A stretch of DNA of 64,000 nt from Anadara kagoshimensis (GCA_021292105.1 CM037862.1:32333245-32397244), one strand, 5' to 3'. Numbered from the stretch's first letter, positions 37,201-46,852 are shown. Notes: generated from the letters alone by a model not told the origin. Program-made: numbers and translations.

Positions 37201-40091
37201 GTTATCATACAGAAAAACTTAAAAGTAGCATTATCCTGGCAAAAAAAGGCAGGTCTATTGGACTGTTGCAGTTTAAATATCAAGAGTCCAAAAGTAAAAT
37301 CAATATATGCCAGTCTTTAGACCTGGGGAATTTTTAACCCATGTTTGTTGTTTACTTATATTACAGGTACATCAAACTGCAAACATGTACATATATATAG
37401 TCAGCAAAATTAACACAAAAAATATAAATTATAATGTACATTATGAAATTTATTCCATTATCTACTGGAGTTTTGTTTGACACAAGTTTCTTTCATACCA
37501 GTAATTGTTCTAGGCTTTGTCTGTGTTGCCAAATGCAATTTTTTTGAAAGATTAGTTCCAAATTTAGATTTCGGGCTATTATATATATAATCACAGGGAA
37601 TGTATATGAATCAATGTTATAGGCACACTAAATGGGGGAGGAGTAAAGTAAAGAGTTTTATGATTCTTTCATTTTTTTCTTGATGTCGAGGTGGAGGAAA
37701 CCAAAGTGCTGGAAAAACCACCCAACTAAAATTGTCAAGTGAACTGACAAACTTTCTGCTTGGCCAATGATAGACTAGTTGCCAGGTCAGGCAACAGGAC
37801 AGAATTATTGTCAGGACAGACAAGTTGCCAGTAAGAGAGGAGTTGAATAGGCAATAATTTTGGTTTATAGTGTAATACTTACATGGTACAATATCTCTGT
37901 ATCTATTCTTCTTTACATTATATGGCAGTTTACCAAATGCAGCTGGAAATGTCTCATCTTCTTTATTCTTTGCAGCTAAATCCCTCAGAACCTGAAGAGA
38001 TAAAATAATAAATTCCTGTATTGAAGACCTGGTTTTCATACAATTTAGTTTATTCATAAAACTCAATATTATATCACATATGTTTACATTTCAATAATTT
38101 TGTTTTATGAAACTTAGTTTGATATAAATGATGATCATTATGACTACCGGGTACAATACATTTCTGTTCCTGGTAGCAAAAATTCCAAATGTTTATTAAT
38201 TCTTGAGAAATTCTTTCAAAAAGTTACCTTTTTTAAGAATTTTGTTGAAAAATACCTCACTTTAAAAAGAGCTTTAAATATCACTGATCACATACGTGAC
38301 ATCACTTGCATTATGAATACACACATTATCATCATTAATTGGGCTGTTCTATTCACCTCACATAAAGGTGATATATATATAGCAGCAATTTAATTTTTTA
38401 ATAATTTGCAAGGATTAAAAAAGCTCGGCCGGTAAATCAAATGTTCAATCAGAAATGTAGTCTGGAGGATATTCTAGCACAAGTTTTGTAAAACAGGGGC
38501 CATGTTTTCAAAACATGGGTCAACATTATAACATACAGTAGCTCAATTTGAATTTTGTTTTATTTGATTAAAAAAGATCAGTATTACCATAGGTCAAAGA
38601 AAAATATGAATGAGGACCATAGAACTGGATTTATTCGAAACCTAACTAATGGTACTAGTAAAACAACAAATATGGGGAGGCTAGGTTTGTTCCACAGACA
38701 GACAGTATTGTTTCACAGACAGTATTTTGTTGGACAAGGGCACCTACAAAATTGACCACTGTCAATCATTTGTAAAATCACAAACTGTTCAAAATACAAC
38801 AATGAACTATTAAAGAATGCATGTCATTAATGATTTAGCAAGCTCATATTATTCAGTTTGCTTTGCACAGCAAATAAATGTCATAACTTAAGAGTTCAAG
38901 GCATCAGCAGACAGAAAAAGAAGGAAGGAAGTAAATATAAGATATGTAAAATAGCAGTATACAATGTGATTAAAACAACAGGTCTGACTGTAAACACTTT
39001 ATTGATTGATTGATTGATTGATTGAATGGGGTTTTACATCCCAGTCAAGAATACTTCACTTATATGGAGACATCACCACCTATAAGTGAATGGACAGAAA
39101 TTTTAACCTTTGCAGTGTGCTCAGGGCAATGTGCAAGAAAGGTTTTCTAATATTACATATCTGCTGTGACACATGACATCAGTTTGTAGGCTTCCTCCAA
39201 AGGACCTCATGACTTTCATTTCTAAATGCAGAGTGCTTGACGAATGAACTGTCACTACCTATTTTCAAGTCTTGGTCAGAGTCTCAGACCCAGTCAAGTT
39301 CAAACCTCCCACATATGAAGCGAGCAATCTACTATAGTGGTTTCAAACCCTTTATTCAATAGGTTCCTCCAATGCATCATGCAATCAATAACCTGTAACA
39401 TTGTTGGGCACAAACAGTTTGGAAAATGTCTATGTTCAAAATTCCCAGTATTTGGTCGATTATGTGTGGAAACATTTTTATTGGAAAACATTAACTGATG
39501 CGATGTGATTTAATATCAAATGGGAACAATAGTTGTTCTGTGCACATGTTAAGGATGGTACATGCACACTGGCAAACTAATTCATTTCAACTTGAACTTA
39601 GCTAGATGTTTCACAAAGCAAACCCATGTAAACAAAAAAAAACAACTTTCCATTTGGAGCTCAGAGTAAACCAAAACTCTTCTAAAATTAACTCTGTGTA
39701 AAAAGAACACCTGTCTAAACTGAACCCTGAGAAAACAGAACACCTATCTACTATAACTGCTATACTGAACCCAAGTAAACATTACTAATCCATTTCCTTA
39801 ATTTCGTTGGATGGTGTTTGGTTTAGACTGACATTATTTACTGTATTTTTTATATTTAAATTAACAAATAAACACATAAATAAACAAATTCTGGTAACAT
39901 ATTTATAAATAAGGCTCATAGTGAAAGTGCCCCCCCCCCCCCCACCTTAGCACACCTTTTCAACTATCCATACTTACTCTATATTCCTTATGGAAGCCGT
40001 TTCCAGATGGATCTTCTTCATTTTCCAGTTCACTAACATGGTCTATAAATTTCTGGAGACACGCCTGTAATTTATCTGTCCGATTATCCAT
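13221..40091 (-). CDS. PTPN12: PTP-PEST family non-receptor tyrosine phosphatase, complete 17-exon gene
   Basis: Reconstructed by hand from GT/AG junctions that keep frame throughout. Exons in transcript order: 40091-39978, 37991-37883, 34429-34353, 32505-32371, 29566-29495, 28923-28703, 27278-27212, 25294-25217, 23386-23291, 22778-22751, 22073-21012, 20534-20515, 18460-18400, 17613-17546, 14835-14820, 14349-14320, 13297-13221. The sum is 2,331 nt, or 776 aa plus TGA, close to the length of vertebrate PTPN12. Seen: the [11 protein letters not shown] pTyr loop, DYINASFIE, the WPD loop (GWPDHGIP), the P-loop [10 protein letters not shown] with catalytic Cys and Arg, the Q-loop QTPEQY, a PPPKPP proline motif in the tail and a terminal [11 protein letters not shown]...LW motif. 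Family knowledge: these cytosolic enzymes dephosphorylate adhesion and cytoskeleton adaptors. The proline motif binds SH3 domains such as that of p130Cas, and the C-terminal motif binds PSTPIP proteins. PTPN18 or PTPN22 orthology is not excluded. Introns carry large tandem arrays, listed separately. Confidence 0.93.
13585..13830 (+). repeat. SINE-like repeat, family B
   Basis: The head ggtctctgtggccaagtgat, the body (cagatcctagtgtgagaaag, tttgtcagtttacttgctgg) and the tail gcttgactggggtgtaaaac match the other family B copies. It lies in the last phosphatase intron. Confidence 0.65.
13986..14276. mobile_element. Nested foldback repeats built on GTGACCTAATA
   Basis: AGTGATTTAGTGACC...AAATACGGAAATATAT pairs with ATATATTTCCGTATTAGG and TCACTAAATCACT (13986-14060). 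A second small palindrome with AGTTACCTAATAT and ATATTAGGTTACT is at 14223-14252, and TAGTGACCTAATA recurs at 14183. It looks like a foldback element with internal duplication. Confidence 0.6.
14880..15015. mobile_element. Inverted-repeat element
   Basis: ATTGCAGTTGTGGGGATTTT plus ACA at the left matches TGT plus AAAATCCCCACAGCTGCAAT at the right over 23 bp with one mismatch. It is a short MITE-like structure in a phosphatase intron. Confidence 0.55.
15635..15935 (-). repeat. tRNA-derived SINE, family A (near full length)
   Basis: On the minus strand a tRNA-like head with B-box GGGTTCGAATCC is followed by a body containing gtagtgactgttcttttg, ggcatttagaaatgaaatta and a tail gatatgagtgaaatattctt. 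Copies recur at 18560, 39005 and 41030, and with head in plus orientation at 49905. Confidence 0.65.
16199..16400. repeat. 54-bp tandem array, 4 units
   Basis: The word CATGCAATCACACCCTGTAT (one copy with CATATGCAATCACACTC) repeats at about 54-bp spacing from 16205, each time followed by CAGAAAAGTGCCCC. Confidence 0.9.
16995..17050. repeat. Dispersed repeat, family C (5' fragment)
   Basis: CGTAGCTAGCTAAACAAGAG and GTGCTTACCCTTCTGGA match the longer copy at 50945-51120 and the triplicated copy at 23550. Confidence 0.6.
17053..17298. mobile_element. MITE-like inverted-repeat element
   Basis: The ends CCAGTTGTTGGAAGCTTGAT and TAATCAAGCTTTGAGCAACT(GG) are inverted copies with small differences. 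The general design resembles the elements at 19300 and 35535. Confidence 0.55.
18560..18840 (-). repeat. SINE-like repeat, family A
   Basis: Contains the family words cgagaacatttcacttatat, ccagctattggcaaagg and cagaaattttgcctgtg, and ends in a tRNA-like head read on the minus strand (GTAGAGTGCTTGCTC). Confidence 0.55.
18945..19190 (+). repeat. SINE-like repeat, family B
   Basis: The head gctacagtgtcagagtggtc, body cagatcttagtatgtaaagc and tail gatcttgactggagtgtaaa match other family B copies. Confidence 0.6.
19300..19545. mobile_element. MITE, AATCATTYCTTA family, copy 1
   Basis: CAATCATTTCTTAACTAAGA plus TTTTCCTTAA at the left is complemented by TTAAGGAAAA plus TCTTAGTTAAGAAATGATTG at the right, nearly perfect over about 33 bp. 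The same ends occur at 35535-35785. Confidence 0.7.
19685..19945 (+). repeat. SINE-like repeat, family B
   Basis: Contains cagatcttagtgtgagaatg, tcagtatgcttgtcgaaggt and aatcttgacttgggcctaat, as in family B, with an extra insertion before the tail. Confidence 0.55.
20094..20318. mobile_element. TA-flanked MITE with near-perfect terminal repeats
   Basis: The ends CAGTACAGACCTGTCAAAAG (plus TTTAACA) and CTTTTGACAGGTCTGTACTG (preceded by TGTTAAAA) are inverted copies. TA lies outside both ends. It is 225 bp with no coding content, probably a Tc1/mariner-type derivative. Confidence 0.72.
21012..22073 (-). CDS. PTPN12: PTP-PEST exon 11 (long proline-rich, PEST-like tail)
   Basis: A single 1,062-nt exon, open throughout, rich in Pro, Ser, Thr, Lys and Asp. 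It carries several PxxP stretches ([17 protein letters not shown]) and tyrosines in short acidic contexts (DIYSLAS, GDVYAQV, GGVYEAL, DSLYS). By family knowledge this is the disordered scaffold half that docks SH3 and phosphotyrosine-binding partners. The donor lies inside TACTCAT|GTAAGT. A 20-nt microexon follows and encodes ADPVRT. Confidence 0.92.
23550..23740. repeat. Dispersed repeat, family C, with 27-bp triplication carrying GTAAGT
   Basis: CTTACCTTTCTGGAGCACCT plus GACCTCA occurs three times in tandem (23571-23650). On the gene strand each reads CCAGAAAGGTAAGTGAG, a consensus 5' splice site. The downstream part (ggattgtgatttggatatag) matches the copy at 50945-51120. It lies in intron 8, between exon 8 and exon 9 of the phosphatase. 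Confidence 0.75.
23870..24130. repeat. Probable dispersed repeat
   Basis: The wording (tttgtccttcggtccatcc, cctgggagttatggcccttt) is of a kind common in bivalve interspersed repeats. Only one copy lies in this window, so this rests on general familiarity. Confidence 0.3.
24306..25216 (-). repeat. Roughly 60-bp tandem array of exon 8 tail plus 5' splice site, with GA-rich spacers (about 14 extra copies)
   Basis: On the minus strand each unit reads (GA)n-GAACGACAGTCC-ATGATACAGACAC(C/T)A-GTAAGTATACC-(AGAG)n. The core is the Q-loop tail of exon 8 with its donor. Fifteen copies are counted including the real exon; one near 25150 is truncated. Spacer length varies with the CT/GA microsatellite, which resembles expansion of the exon's own ATGAGAGAAC. 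Confidence 0.94.
25217..25294 (-). CDS. PTPN12: PTP-PEST exon 8 (first part of Q-loop)
   Basis: The acceptor TTTTACAG precedes 26 codons that start [15 protein letters not shown] and end QRQSMIQTP at a GTAAGT donor in phase 0. The next exon (23386-23291) starts EQY, completing the family Q-loop QTxEQY. The tail of this exon with its donor is the seed of the GA/CT-rich array at 24306-25216. Confidence 0.93.
25616..27211 (-). repeat. 53-bp tandem array of exon 7 tail plus 5' splice site (about 30 extra copies)
   Basis: The unit on the minus strand is the last 15 codons of exon 7 (ACAATATGTGCC to AAAACAGGG) followed by GTAAGTTT or GTAAGTGT. About 31 copies are counted including the real exon, most exactly 53 bp apart. 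Two unit variants intermix: GAACTG, like the real exon, and GAAATG. Copies at the far end are more diverged, and a degenerate CTTACCCCC at 25530 may be an older remnant. The array fills most of intron 7. Because 53 is not a multiple of three, the array is not an extended coding exon. Confidence 0.96.
27212..27278 (-). CDS. PTPN12: PTP-PEST exon 7 (P-loop and following helix)
   Basis: It encodes (S)[19 protein letters not shown] followed by KTG, completing the CX5R signature. The donor GTAAGTTT is in phase 0. The last 45 nt of this exon plus the first 8 intron bases form the unit of the 53-bp array that follows directly. Reading past this donor meets an in-frame TAA inside the first array copy (GTA AGT TTA ... 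TGC TAA), so only this first donor gives a full-length protein. Confidence 0.95.
27879..28030. mobile_element. Foldback element with arms of about 43 bp
   Basis: TATAGCTACTTATGTACAAG plus GCACTATGAAGATTTATGGA pairs, with mismatches, with TCCATAAACCTTCATATTGC plus CCTGTGCATAAGTAACTATA. It is in intron 6 of the phosphatase gene. Confidence 0.6.
28460..28672 (+). repeat. SINE-like repeat, family B
   Basis: Contains catatcctagtgtgagaatg, gaggttttctccaggcact and gagtcttgaccagagcataa. It lies immediately downstream of exon 6 on the gene strand. Confidence 0.55.
28703..28923 (-). CDS. PTPN12: PTP-PEST exon 6 (WPD loop)
   Basis: The 73 codons plus 2 nt include [15 protein letters not shown], where the Asp is the general acid of catalysis, and end FAPVVVHC. 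The catalytic Cys codon is the last complete codon of this exon. The following Ser codon is split by the intron (AG|T), so the P-loop spans exons 6 and 7. Confidence 0.94.
29702..29850 (-). repeat. SINE-like repeat, family B (minus)
   Basis: On the minus strand the tail (gaatcttgacaggggcatg) and body match family B. It borders the 42-bp satellite. Confidence 0.5.
29910..31698. repeat. 42-bp satellite, about 43 units with constant period
   Basis: The plus-strand unit starts TCCAGAACTGAACACCTGAA and continues TAAAGTGGATTTCCTCCACAAT. There are 42 complete units and one partial. Variants are single-base changes (GAACAC/GAACAT, TAACCAT, TAAACAT, CACGATT) and no unit changes length. Because 42 is a multiple of three and the unit has few stops, long open frames of about 600 codons exist on both strands. 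These are by-products: the array lies inside a phosphatase intron and the frames have no upstream gene structure. Confidence 0.95.
32371..32505 (-). CDS. PTPN12: PTP-PEST exon 4 (catalytic core, [11 protein letters not shown] segment)
   Basis: The 45 codons start [19 protein letters not shown] and end VEMGK. YIASQGP and DYWRMLW are invariant PTP signatures. The exon is flanked by an AG acceptor and a GTAAAA donor, both in phase 0. The downstream intron (32370-29567) is mostly the 42-bp satellite at 29910-31698. Confidence 0.92.
32506..37626. other. Phosphatase introns with no further exon except 34353-34429
   Basis: AT-rich intron sequence. Apart from exon 3 (34429-34353, encoding [12 protein letters not shown]...DYINASFIE) and the MITE at 35535, I see only short AT microsatellites and a poly-T at about 36649. 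Confidence 0.6.
35535..35785. mobile_element. MITE, AATCATTYCTTA family, copy 2
   Basis: The ends CCCAGTTTCACAATCATTCC and GGAATGATTGTACAACTGG are inverted, followed inward by TTAGCTAAGATTTTCCTTAA and its near-complement. Same family as 19300-19545. Confidence 0.68.
37627..37795 (-). repeat. SINE-like repeat, family B (minus)
   Basis: On the minus strand the words cactttggtttcctccacct and ttgtcagttcacttgacaat match the family B body. It lies directly downstream of exon 2 on the gene strand. Confidence 0.5.
39005..39330 (-). repeat. SINE-like repeat, family A with (GATT)n tail
   Basis: Contains cagtcaagaatacttcactt, gtgctcagggcaatgtgcaa and gaactgtcactacctatttt, and ends in a tRNA-like head. 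The 3' end is a short (TTGA)n run at 39002-39025. Confidence 0.6.
39978..40091 (-). CDS. PTPN12: PTP-PEST exon 1 (start codon, N-terminal helix)
   Basis: The 38 codons begin [15 protein letters not shown] and end HKEYR at a GTAAGT donor in phase 0. The start is the first ATG of this open stretch and matches the short N-terminal helix that precedes the catalytic domain in the family. The next exon (37991-37883) carries the KNRY motif. Confidence 0.85.
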
Positions 40092-40147
40092 GGTTTGACT
40101 TCTATGTAAACATACTACCGTTCTCTACCGACATGTTTATTTACAGA

Positions 40148-40200
40148 CGAGGAAGTGATTGTTTTCGTACGATCGGATGACCCCGTGATATCACGTGATC
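40148..40200 (-). promoter_or_regulatory. Candidate PTPN12 promoter motifs (E-box and ETS-like)
   Basis: About 60-110 bp upstream of the phosphatase ATG lies TCACGTGA (40191-40198), a full E-box of the MITF/TFE type, and GAGGAAGTG (ETS-like, 40149-40157). The position fits a TATA-less promoter. Function is inferred only from motif and place. Confidence 0.35.
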
Positions 40201-40316
40201 ACCGAGACAAAAATCTTTTGTAATCCAGTTTAAATATTTTTAAATACACCTCGTGCCACTTACAAGCTAACACTTAAATTATTTTTAAATACTAGATCTA
40301 GTATATAACTTTGAAT

Positions 40317-40342
40317 CATCATCGTCGTCATCATCATCATCA

Positions 40343-40390
<48 letters not shown>
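40317..40390. repeat. (ATC)n/(ATT)n microsatellite
   Basis: A trinucleotide tract, ATC changing to ATT, just upstream of the phosphatase gene. Confidence 0.95.
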
Positions 40391-40391
<1 letters not shown>

Positions 40392-41029
40392 TATTATTAA
40401 CAAAAATTTCAATTCAAGTAAAAACTTTTATCTTTTATTTGATTGAAACAAAATAGGGCCTATAAAGTTTCTGAAACTCATCGGAAAGGCCTGTTCATAG
40501 AAAGTCTAAATTAAGTCCTGTGCGTTTTACATGGTTTTAGTAAGTAGTTTTTGATGAAAAGGGAAGATAATTTAAAATAGTAAATACGAGGTTTTATGAA
40601 TTTTCATAAATTCTCACTAGGTGCCTCAGTCTAAAATCCGTTACAGACCCCAGACCTGGTTTACCAGACACGTTCAGATTCTAAAAAAGGGAAAAAACCG
40701 CACAACTAAGTCCTAAAAACTGAAAAACAACCGTTGACTATGTACATACTGCCATGTGCTACTTTTGAATTTTTATAGAATAACGGATTCAAAACGAAAA
40801 GTAGCACAATCATGACAATACTACTCATGCTACTTTTTGAAATACAATGAAAATGACATCACAATTCTATCATTGCAGTGAAAGAAAATATTGTTCATTA
40901 TGAACAATGTTTAAAAAACAAACATACATACATTGTATATTTGAAAATATAAGTTGTTTTTTTTTAGGAAATTTTAAATATTTAAATATAAAAAAAATAG
41001 TTAAGTGAATAAAACCCCATCAGAATTAA

Positions 41030-41240
41030 GTCACAGTCAAGAACATTTCACTTATATCGAGGCGTCACCAGCTATATATATCAGAAATTTTAACCTGTGC
41101 TCAGGACCGAATGTGCAGGGAGAGTTCTTTAAAATTTCAAGTCTGCCGTGACACAGGCATCGGTTTTTAAAGTCTTTAAAGTATCCCGTGACTTTCATTT
41201 CTAAATGCCGAGTGCTTGGCGAAAGAACAGTCACTACCTA
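41030..41240 (-). repeat. SINE-like repeat, family A (partial)
   Basis: Contains cacagtcaagaacatttcac, atcgaggcgtcaccagctat and tttctaaatgccgagtgctt, matching the body of the copy at 15635. The tRNA-like head is missing. Confidence 0.6.
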
Positions 41241-41304
41241 TATAGCTATTTTGCATTTATAAAACATCCAATAAAACAAATTTTATCACATTTCACAATT
41301 AAAT

Positions 41305-42290
41305 GTCACTATGGTTAACCCAAGTGCCATGGAACACATTGGCTTAAAGCTTCAATGTAAGCCAATACCATTATACAGTATATTTTATCCAGGATTTTTT
41401 TAAAGGGGGGTTGAGGATTATCCAGGGTTTTTTAAGGGGGGTGGGGGAGGGGGTGAGAATTATCCAGGATTTTTTTGAAAGGGAGGGTGAGAATTTTATC
41501 AATGCTAGGTGCGAGGGCCAAAGGCGCGAGCTCCAGAGACGAGGGGTACAGAACAGAGCCCCAATGGGGGCCAAGAAAATAATTTTTAACCAATCAATAT
41601 CTCTCTCTCTCTCTTTCTCTTTTAAAATTTTCAAAGGGGGGGGGGTGGTTGCGGGAATTGCAAATCCGCTTAAATCTGCCACTGTTATATAGACGGAAAG
41701 TAACAGAGTGAAGCTTTTACTGTCCGGGGAATTTCGAAATATCATATTGTACTACTATGCATAGGCAATGTCACTACCAAGTATTGTTACCCTCAGTGCC
41801 TCGGAACACATTTACTTATAGGTTTAATGTAAGCCATTTCATTATAATATATATTTCATATAACAGAAAGTAAAGTGCCTGAGCAAAGTGAAGCTTTCAC
41901 TGTGCTGTAAATTTCGAAATATCATTTTGTACTACTATGCATAGGCAATGTCACTACCAAGTTTGGTTACCCTCAGTGCCTCGGAACACATTGACTTATA
42001 GGTTCAATGTAAGCCCTTCCATTATAATATATATTTCATATTGTGACAGAAAGTAAAGTGCCTGAGCAAAGTGAAGCTTTCACTGTGCTGTAAATTTCGA
42101 AATATCATTTTGTACTACTATGCATTGGCAATGTCACTACCAAGCATGGTTACCCCCAGTGCCTCGGAACACATTGGCCTTAAAGCTTCAATGTAAGCCC
42201 ATAACATTAAACAGTATTTTTCATATAGACGAAAAGTAAAGTGCCTGAGCAAAGTGAAGCTTTCACTGTGCTGGGAATTTCGAAATATCA
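41305..42290. repeat. About 180-bp tandem array, 4 units, interrupted by an insertion
   Basis: GTGCC(T/A)(C/T)GGAACACATT recurs at about 41323, 41797, 41977 and 42159, and the related GAAGCTTT(T/C)ACTGT follows in each unit. Spacing is 180-182 bp except the first, which is longer by about 294 bp because of the inserted element at 41391. Confidence 0.85.
41391..41690. mobile_element. G-rich transposon-derived element inserted in the 180-bp array
   Basis: The left side repeats ATCCAGG(A/G)TTTTTT(T)AA and GGGGGG three times. The right end reads CAGTGGCAGATTTAAGCGG on the minus strand, a hAT-like terminus. An aaggcgcg block resembles the subterminal blocks of the hAT elements at 3293 and 48461. 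Confidence 0.55.
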
Positions 42291-43110
42291 TTCAGTTGTT
42301 TAAGTTAAACACGTAAACTTCCACCTGGTATAAGCGAGTACGACCGGATCCTCCGGAAGGGTAAGTCTATCCTTGTCTAGTACGTCTAGCTAGCTACACG
42401 TGTAAAAAGAAAATTGAGAATGGGTGGAACATGGAACTACAGAAAATCTAGGATTTTCGCGTTCAAACTTAAGGGCACTTTTGTTTTCGCGTCGGCGATA
42501 ATAGAACATTATGCATCTTGTCAAAATCAAATAGTCGGGTTTGTTTTTTCGTGTGTTGTAACTGTCGCATACTCACGAGAAAATTTTCCGATCCACAGTA
42601 TAATCCGTCAAATATATCGAGGATAGTTTTGGATACTGTAATGAGGAATACCACTGATTTTAATCAAGATACCAGCCTTTGGACACAGTATTACTGGTGC
42701 GGTGAAAGTACAATTTACTAAGGTCAGTACCGGCGTGATATCGGTCACACCGTGGACTACCTCGCAATGGGGGGATGGTTATGTTGAAGCTAGGACATTT
42801 AAATAGTAAAAAAGTATGGTCAAATGACATTGGCTTGTCCGCATTGCAATTCAAAATCTTTTATTATACATTCAAGATATTTAATCGAAATAAAAACGTT
42901 CAACACACAATATATTTCGTTTTTTTCCTTTTTATTTATATACACTATACAATATAATACAATGAAATTATATACAAAGTCATGTGTTTTACAATAATTC
43001 CTATTTTCAAAACCTCACAAACCACTTTGAAATGTAACGAATCTTTCCTGTCACTAGATTTGAACTATAAGAACTGGAATCATAGCAGATCTAAATCTTT
43101 ACGCCTTACC

Positions 43111-43130
43111 CCCCCCCCCCCCCCCCCCAA
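43111..43130. repeat. Poly-C tract
   Basis: An uninterrupted run of C of about 20 bases between the FAS1 gene end and the 180-bp array. Confidence 0.95.
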
Positions 43131-43762
43131 ATAAGAGTACTGGTTCTTTAGGTGAATCAGTCGTATTTATTATGTAATTTTTTTCAAATTGAATAATTTG
43201 CATATATTGAATAAAATTACATTTTATATTAAGGGATTGCCTGTCCCTTAGAAGTTTACTGTTTCATATACGCAAATGTATATCATCAATATACTCTTTG
43301 ATAAACTATATGAAAGATGGGCTGACTGTTTTGTCTAGAATAGTATAGGCTAGTATACTGAATGTGCATCAAATCCCAGGTGAAATTAATAAACTAAAGC
43401 TAGGAAATATCAAAAGAAAAATATTTACAAAACTGTATATGACAATTTAAGTTTAAAAAAAATTTCTAAAATCAGCATATGACACAATAATGTTAAAATG
43501 AGTATAATATACAACGAAGACGTTGTATATGAATTTGCATGCCACGCAATATCTGGATTTTTCATATTGCAGCAACAACATCGAGTAATTACAGAGGTTA
43601 TCAATGTTACAAAAACATATATTAAAAAATTCTATGTATCATTTTTTTATAATTGTTTTAGCGAAAATCTCAAATGACTGAGGTGTAAGCCTGAAAATTC
43701 TAAGACTAAAATCAAGATTTTTCATATAAAGTGTTTTGTCTATTTTGATCCTATAAAGAAGT

Positions 43763-44030
43763 CTATCCTACAATTTCGTGTACTGGTGATACATCAACAT
43801 GGTTCTGTGGAAGTAAAACGTGGTCTATAACATGTATTACACCGTTTGTTATGCTGATATCTGCTTGTATCACTTTGGCGTTCTCAATCATAACATTACC
43901 TAGAAAATACAAATGTTGTGTCTTAGTAACAGAAGAAGTAAGAGCAACAAGTGTACTCAATTACGGTATGCTTCTTCAAAATGACATTAACGACAACGAA
44001 TATAGATGGAAAATAATAAAATTAGAACTC

Positions 44031-44070
<40 letters not shown>

Positions 44071-46805
44071 CCACTTCCCATACCAAGCATCGCCTATACG
44101 AGGAGATATTGGACCATGTTACACACCTCAATGTCGTTTATGGTCTCGTGCTGCCATACACTAGTCTGTTCAAAGTTTGACAAAAATCGATCCATGGATA
44201 TGAAACTTAAGGAGCGGACACTATATATCATGATACATGTACGTGGGTTATTGAACAAACATTATATATTATTAAAAATGCTTTATTTACAGAGAAGGCT
44301 ATAAAAAGTTGATTGCAACAGCAAAAGGAGTATCATAGCATTATTTAACGTATAAAAGTCATACAACTTCGGCTGTTTAGCTTTTCACGATTTCCACCCC
44401 AATGCACCATTTATAATAGTCGTCTCCACATAAAAGGAATAATCTTTATTGGAACCTAAAACAGCATTTAAACGATTCCAACTTGTCTCCAAGAAACCTT
44501 TTTTAATTGTCATATACTGTGAAATCATCAATTTTCGTGAGTGCCCGTTTTCATTGTTATAGTGGACACTGGCCAACGAATTTACACATCAACGAAATAG
44601 TATAGGTTACAAACAACCACAAAACACGAGTTTTCACCTATGAAATAGAATTTTTCTCTCTTAGAATCGCAAAATTGGACACCACGAAAATTTAATGATT
44701 TCACGGTTATATAATTATTCATTAATGCCTAGTACCTACCGTTTTGTATGATAACTCTAACATCTTTTCCGTTTAGTGTTTGGATATTTTCGTTTCTAAG
44801 ACCAGCACTGTAAAATGTACCTTTTATTATGTGGTAATTCATCAAAGCTGAAATGAAAATAAATGATATTGAGGTCTTGACAAAGATAGCTTAATATACC
44901 TTATAGTAAAAAAACAGCATACTATATATTAAAAATGTTAGACGCAAGAATTTTGAACACGTACCGCTAGCTCCGGGTTTTCAATCATTCCACAACTAAG
45001 ATTTTTCTTTTTCACGTAAATTTGTATTGAGTATTACTTTTTGCAATCGTTAATGGTATTGCAAACACGACGATATGAATATCTTGAAAATAGGCAGTTA
45101 TTCAAATTGAAATTTAGCTTAGCTTAATTTAGTTTAGTTAGGGTTAGCTATGAAATTATTGTCAAAATTATACTAGAATTTTACCAAAGTTATAACTTTA
45201 ATGTTGAAAAAAACAACACCGAACAATTTAAAGTAACAAAGTGAACTTTCTACTTGGGAAGTGAGCCCAGGTGATGTTATATACCGGTATCTTATATATT
45301 TTTCTCTCATGAAATGAGGAACCGTTTTATTTTTAAAAAAATTGCACATGTATCTAGACAAAAGACACTGTGTTAAGTGATTTAGTCAGAACAGTGAAGG
45401 CTTCGAGTGTAATTAGAGACTGACCTTTAGAATGTGTCACGTTCAAAAATACATCATTTAAATAACCAGCTGGCAGTGCATAAAATGCTGCATCTAATGG
45501 TGCAAATATAGTAAGTGGTCCACCTGAAGTTACAACAAAAAGGTAGATTTTATAAAAACCGTTATAATACCAATACGATGTAGTTATTACTTTATACAAG
45601 TTTAATAATAGTGTACTTAAATAATCTCGTCTGGGCACGCTGCGTAACTGGCAATTTCAACATCTGTTAGCCGAGAAAGAAGCGTCAATTGGATACCGTA
45701 AAGCAAAGGAAGGAAAATGCTAAATCTGCAGAGAAGCAAAATAAATATTTATCTGGACATTTTAAAATTGACTAAATCATTTATGATAGTCTAAATGCAA
45801 TGACTGGTTATAATACCTTGTAGCTCTGTGGCAATATTAGCCCGTATAGCGTTGTAAGTCAGCTGTGTAAAGTTAGGTTTACTGGCTAGATATTGTAGCG
45901 AACTTTCTTCCGGTATTGGGAACATTACTCTGTCAATTAAATGGATTACGCCATTGGTGGCTTGTAAGTCAACTGTGATTATTTTACTTCCGGTAGCTGT
46001 CACAACCTGAGAAATAAAGAAAAATGGTGTTTCATTAAATAGAACATGATTTGAAGTTACAAGCTTGAAAGAAAAACTATATACATTATTTTTCAGGAAG
46101 CAGAACACCCACCATAGGATAGATGCCGCATCATAAACATATGGGGTTAACTTTCCTGACAATACTGTTCTACTCATCTCACAAGCTATAGGTAAAGTGC
46201 CTTTATAGTGTTCAGACTTATATACTGGAGACTTCTTTCGGTTGTCAGGCCTTTAGGGTTTTATAGGTTTTAAGGTCTTTTCCGAAGGCCCCTAAATGGC
46301 GAGTGCATGATGAAAGAACAGTCACTACCTATTTTAGGGACAAGACAATAGACGATGCTAAAAAACTAATTCCCTTAGCTTCAATATGTAAGAACAGAAT
46401 TCAAATGCACAATGTAACTAGAGACAATGAGGTGATCGGGGGGGGGGGGGGGGTAGCTGGGTCCGAGATATCGCATGATGTGAAGATGGCCGATGGGAGT
46501 GGGTGCGGGAGGGGGTGGGGTTGACCCCCGACGAAGAGAGATTTTTCGTTGTCGTAGACCTTTGTCGTTTGGTTCGTCACCAGTATAATACTATGTTCAT
46601 TTAAATGTATATTTTCCATCTTAGGACTAAGGGAAGCAATACAGCAGGACCGAGATATCTCTCAAAAGTATTTTGTACCGTTTTCATTCTCACAGAAATA
46701 ATGTTAGTATTAATACAAAAATGCGTCTATGCAATACCCGAGTTCCTAAAACATGAAACATCTGCTTATTGACGAGAGTTTATGTCGGTTCTATTTTGCT
46801 TTCGA

Positions 46806-46852
<47 letters not shown>

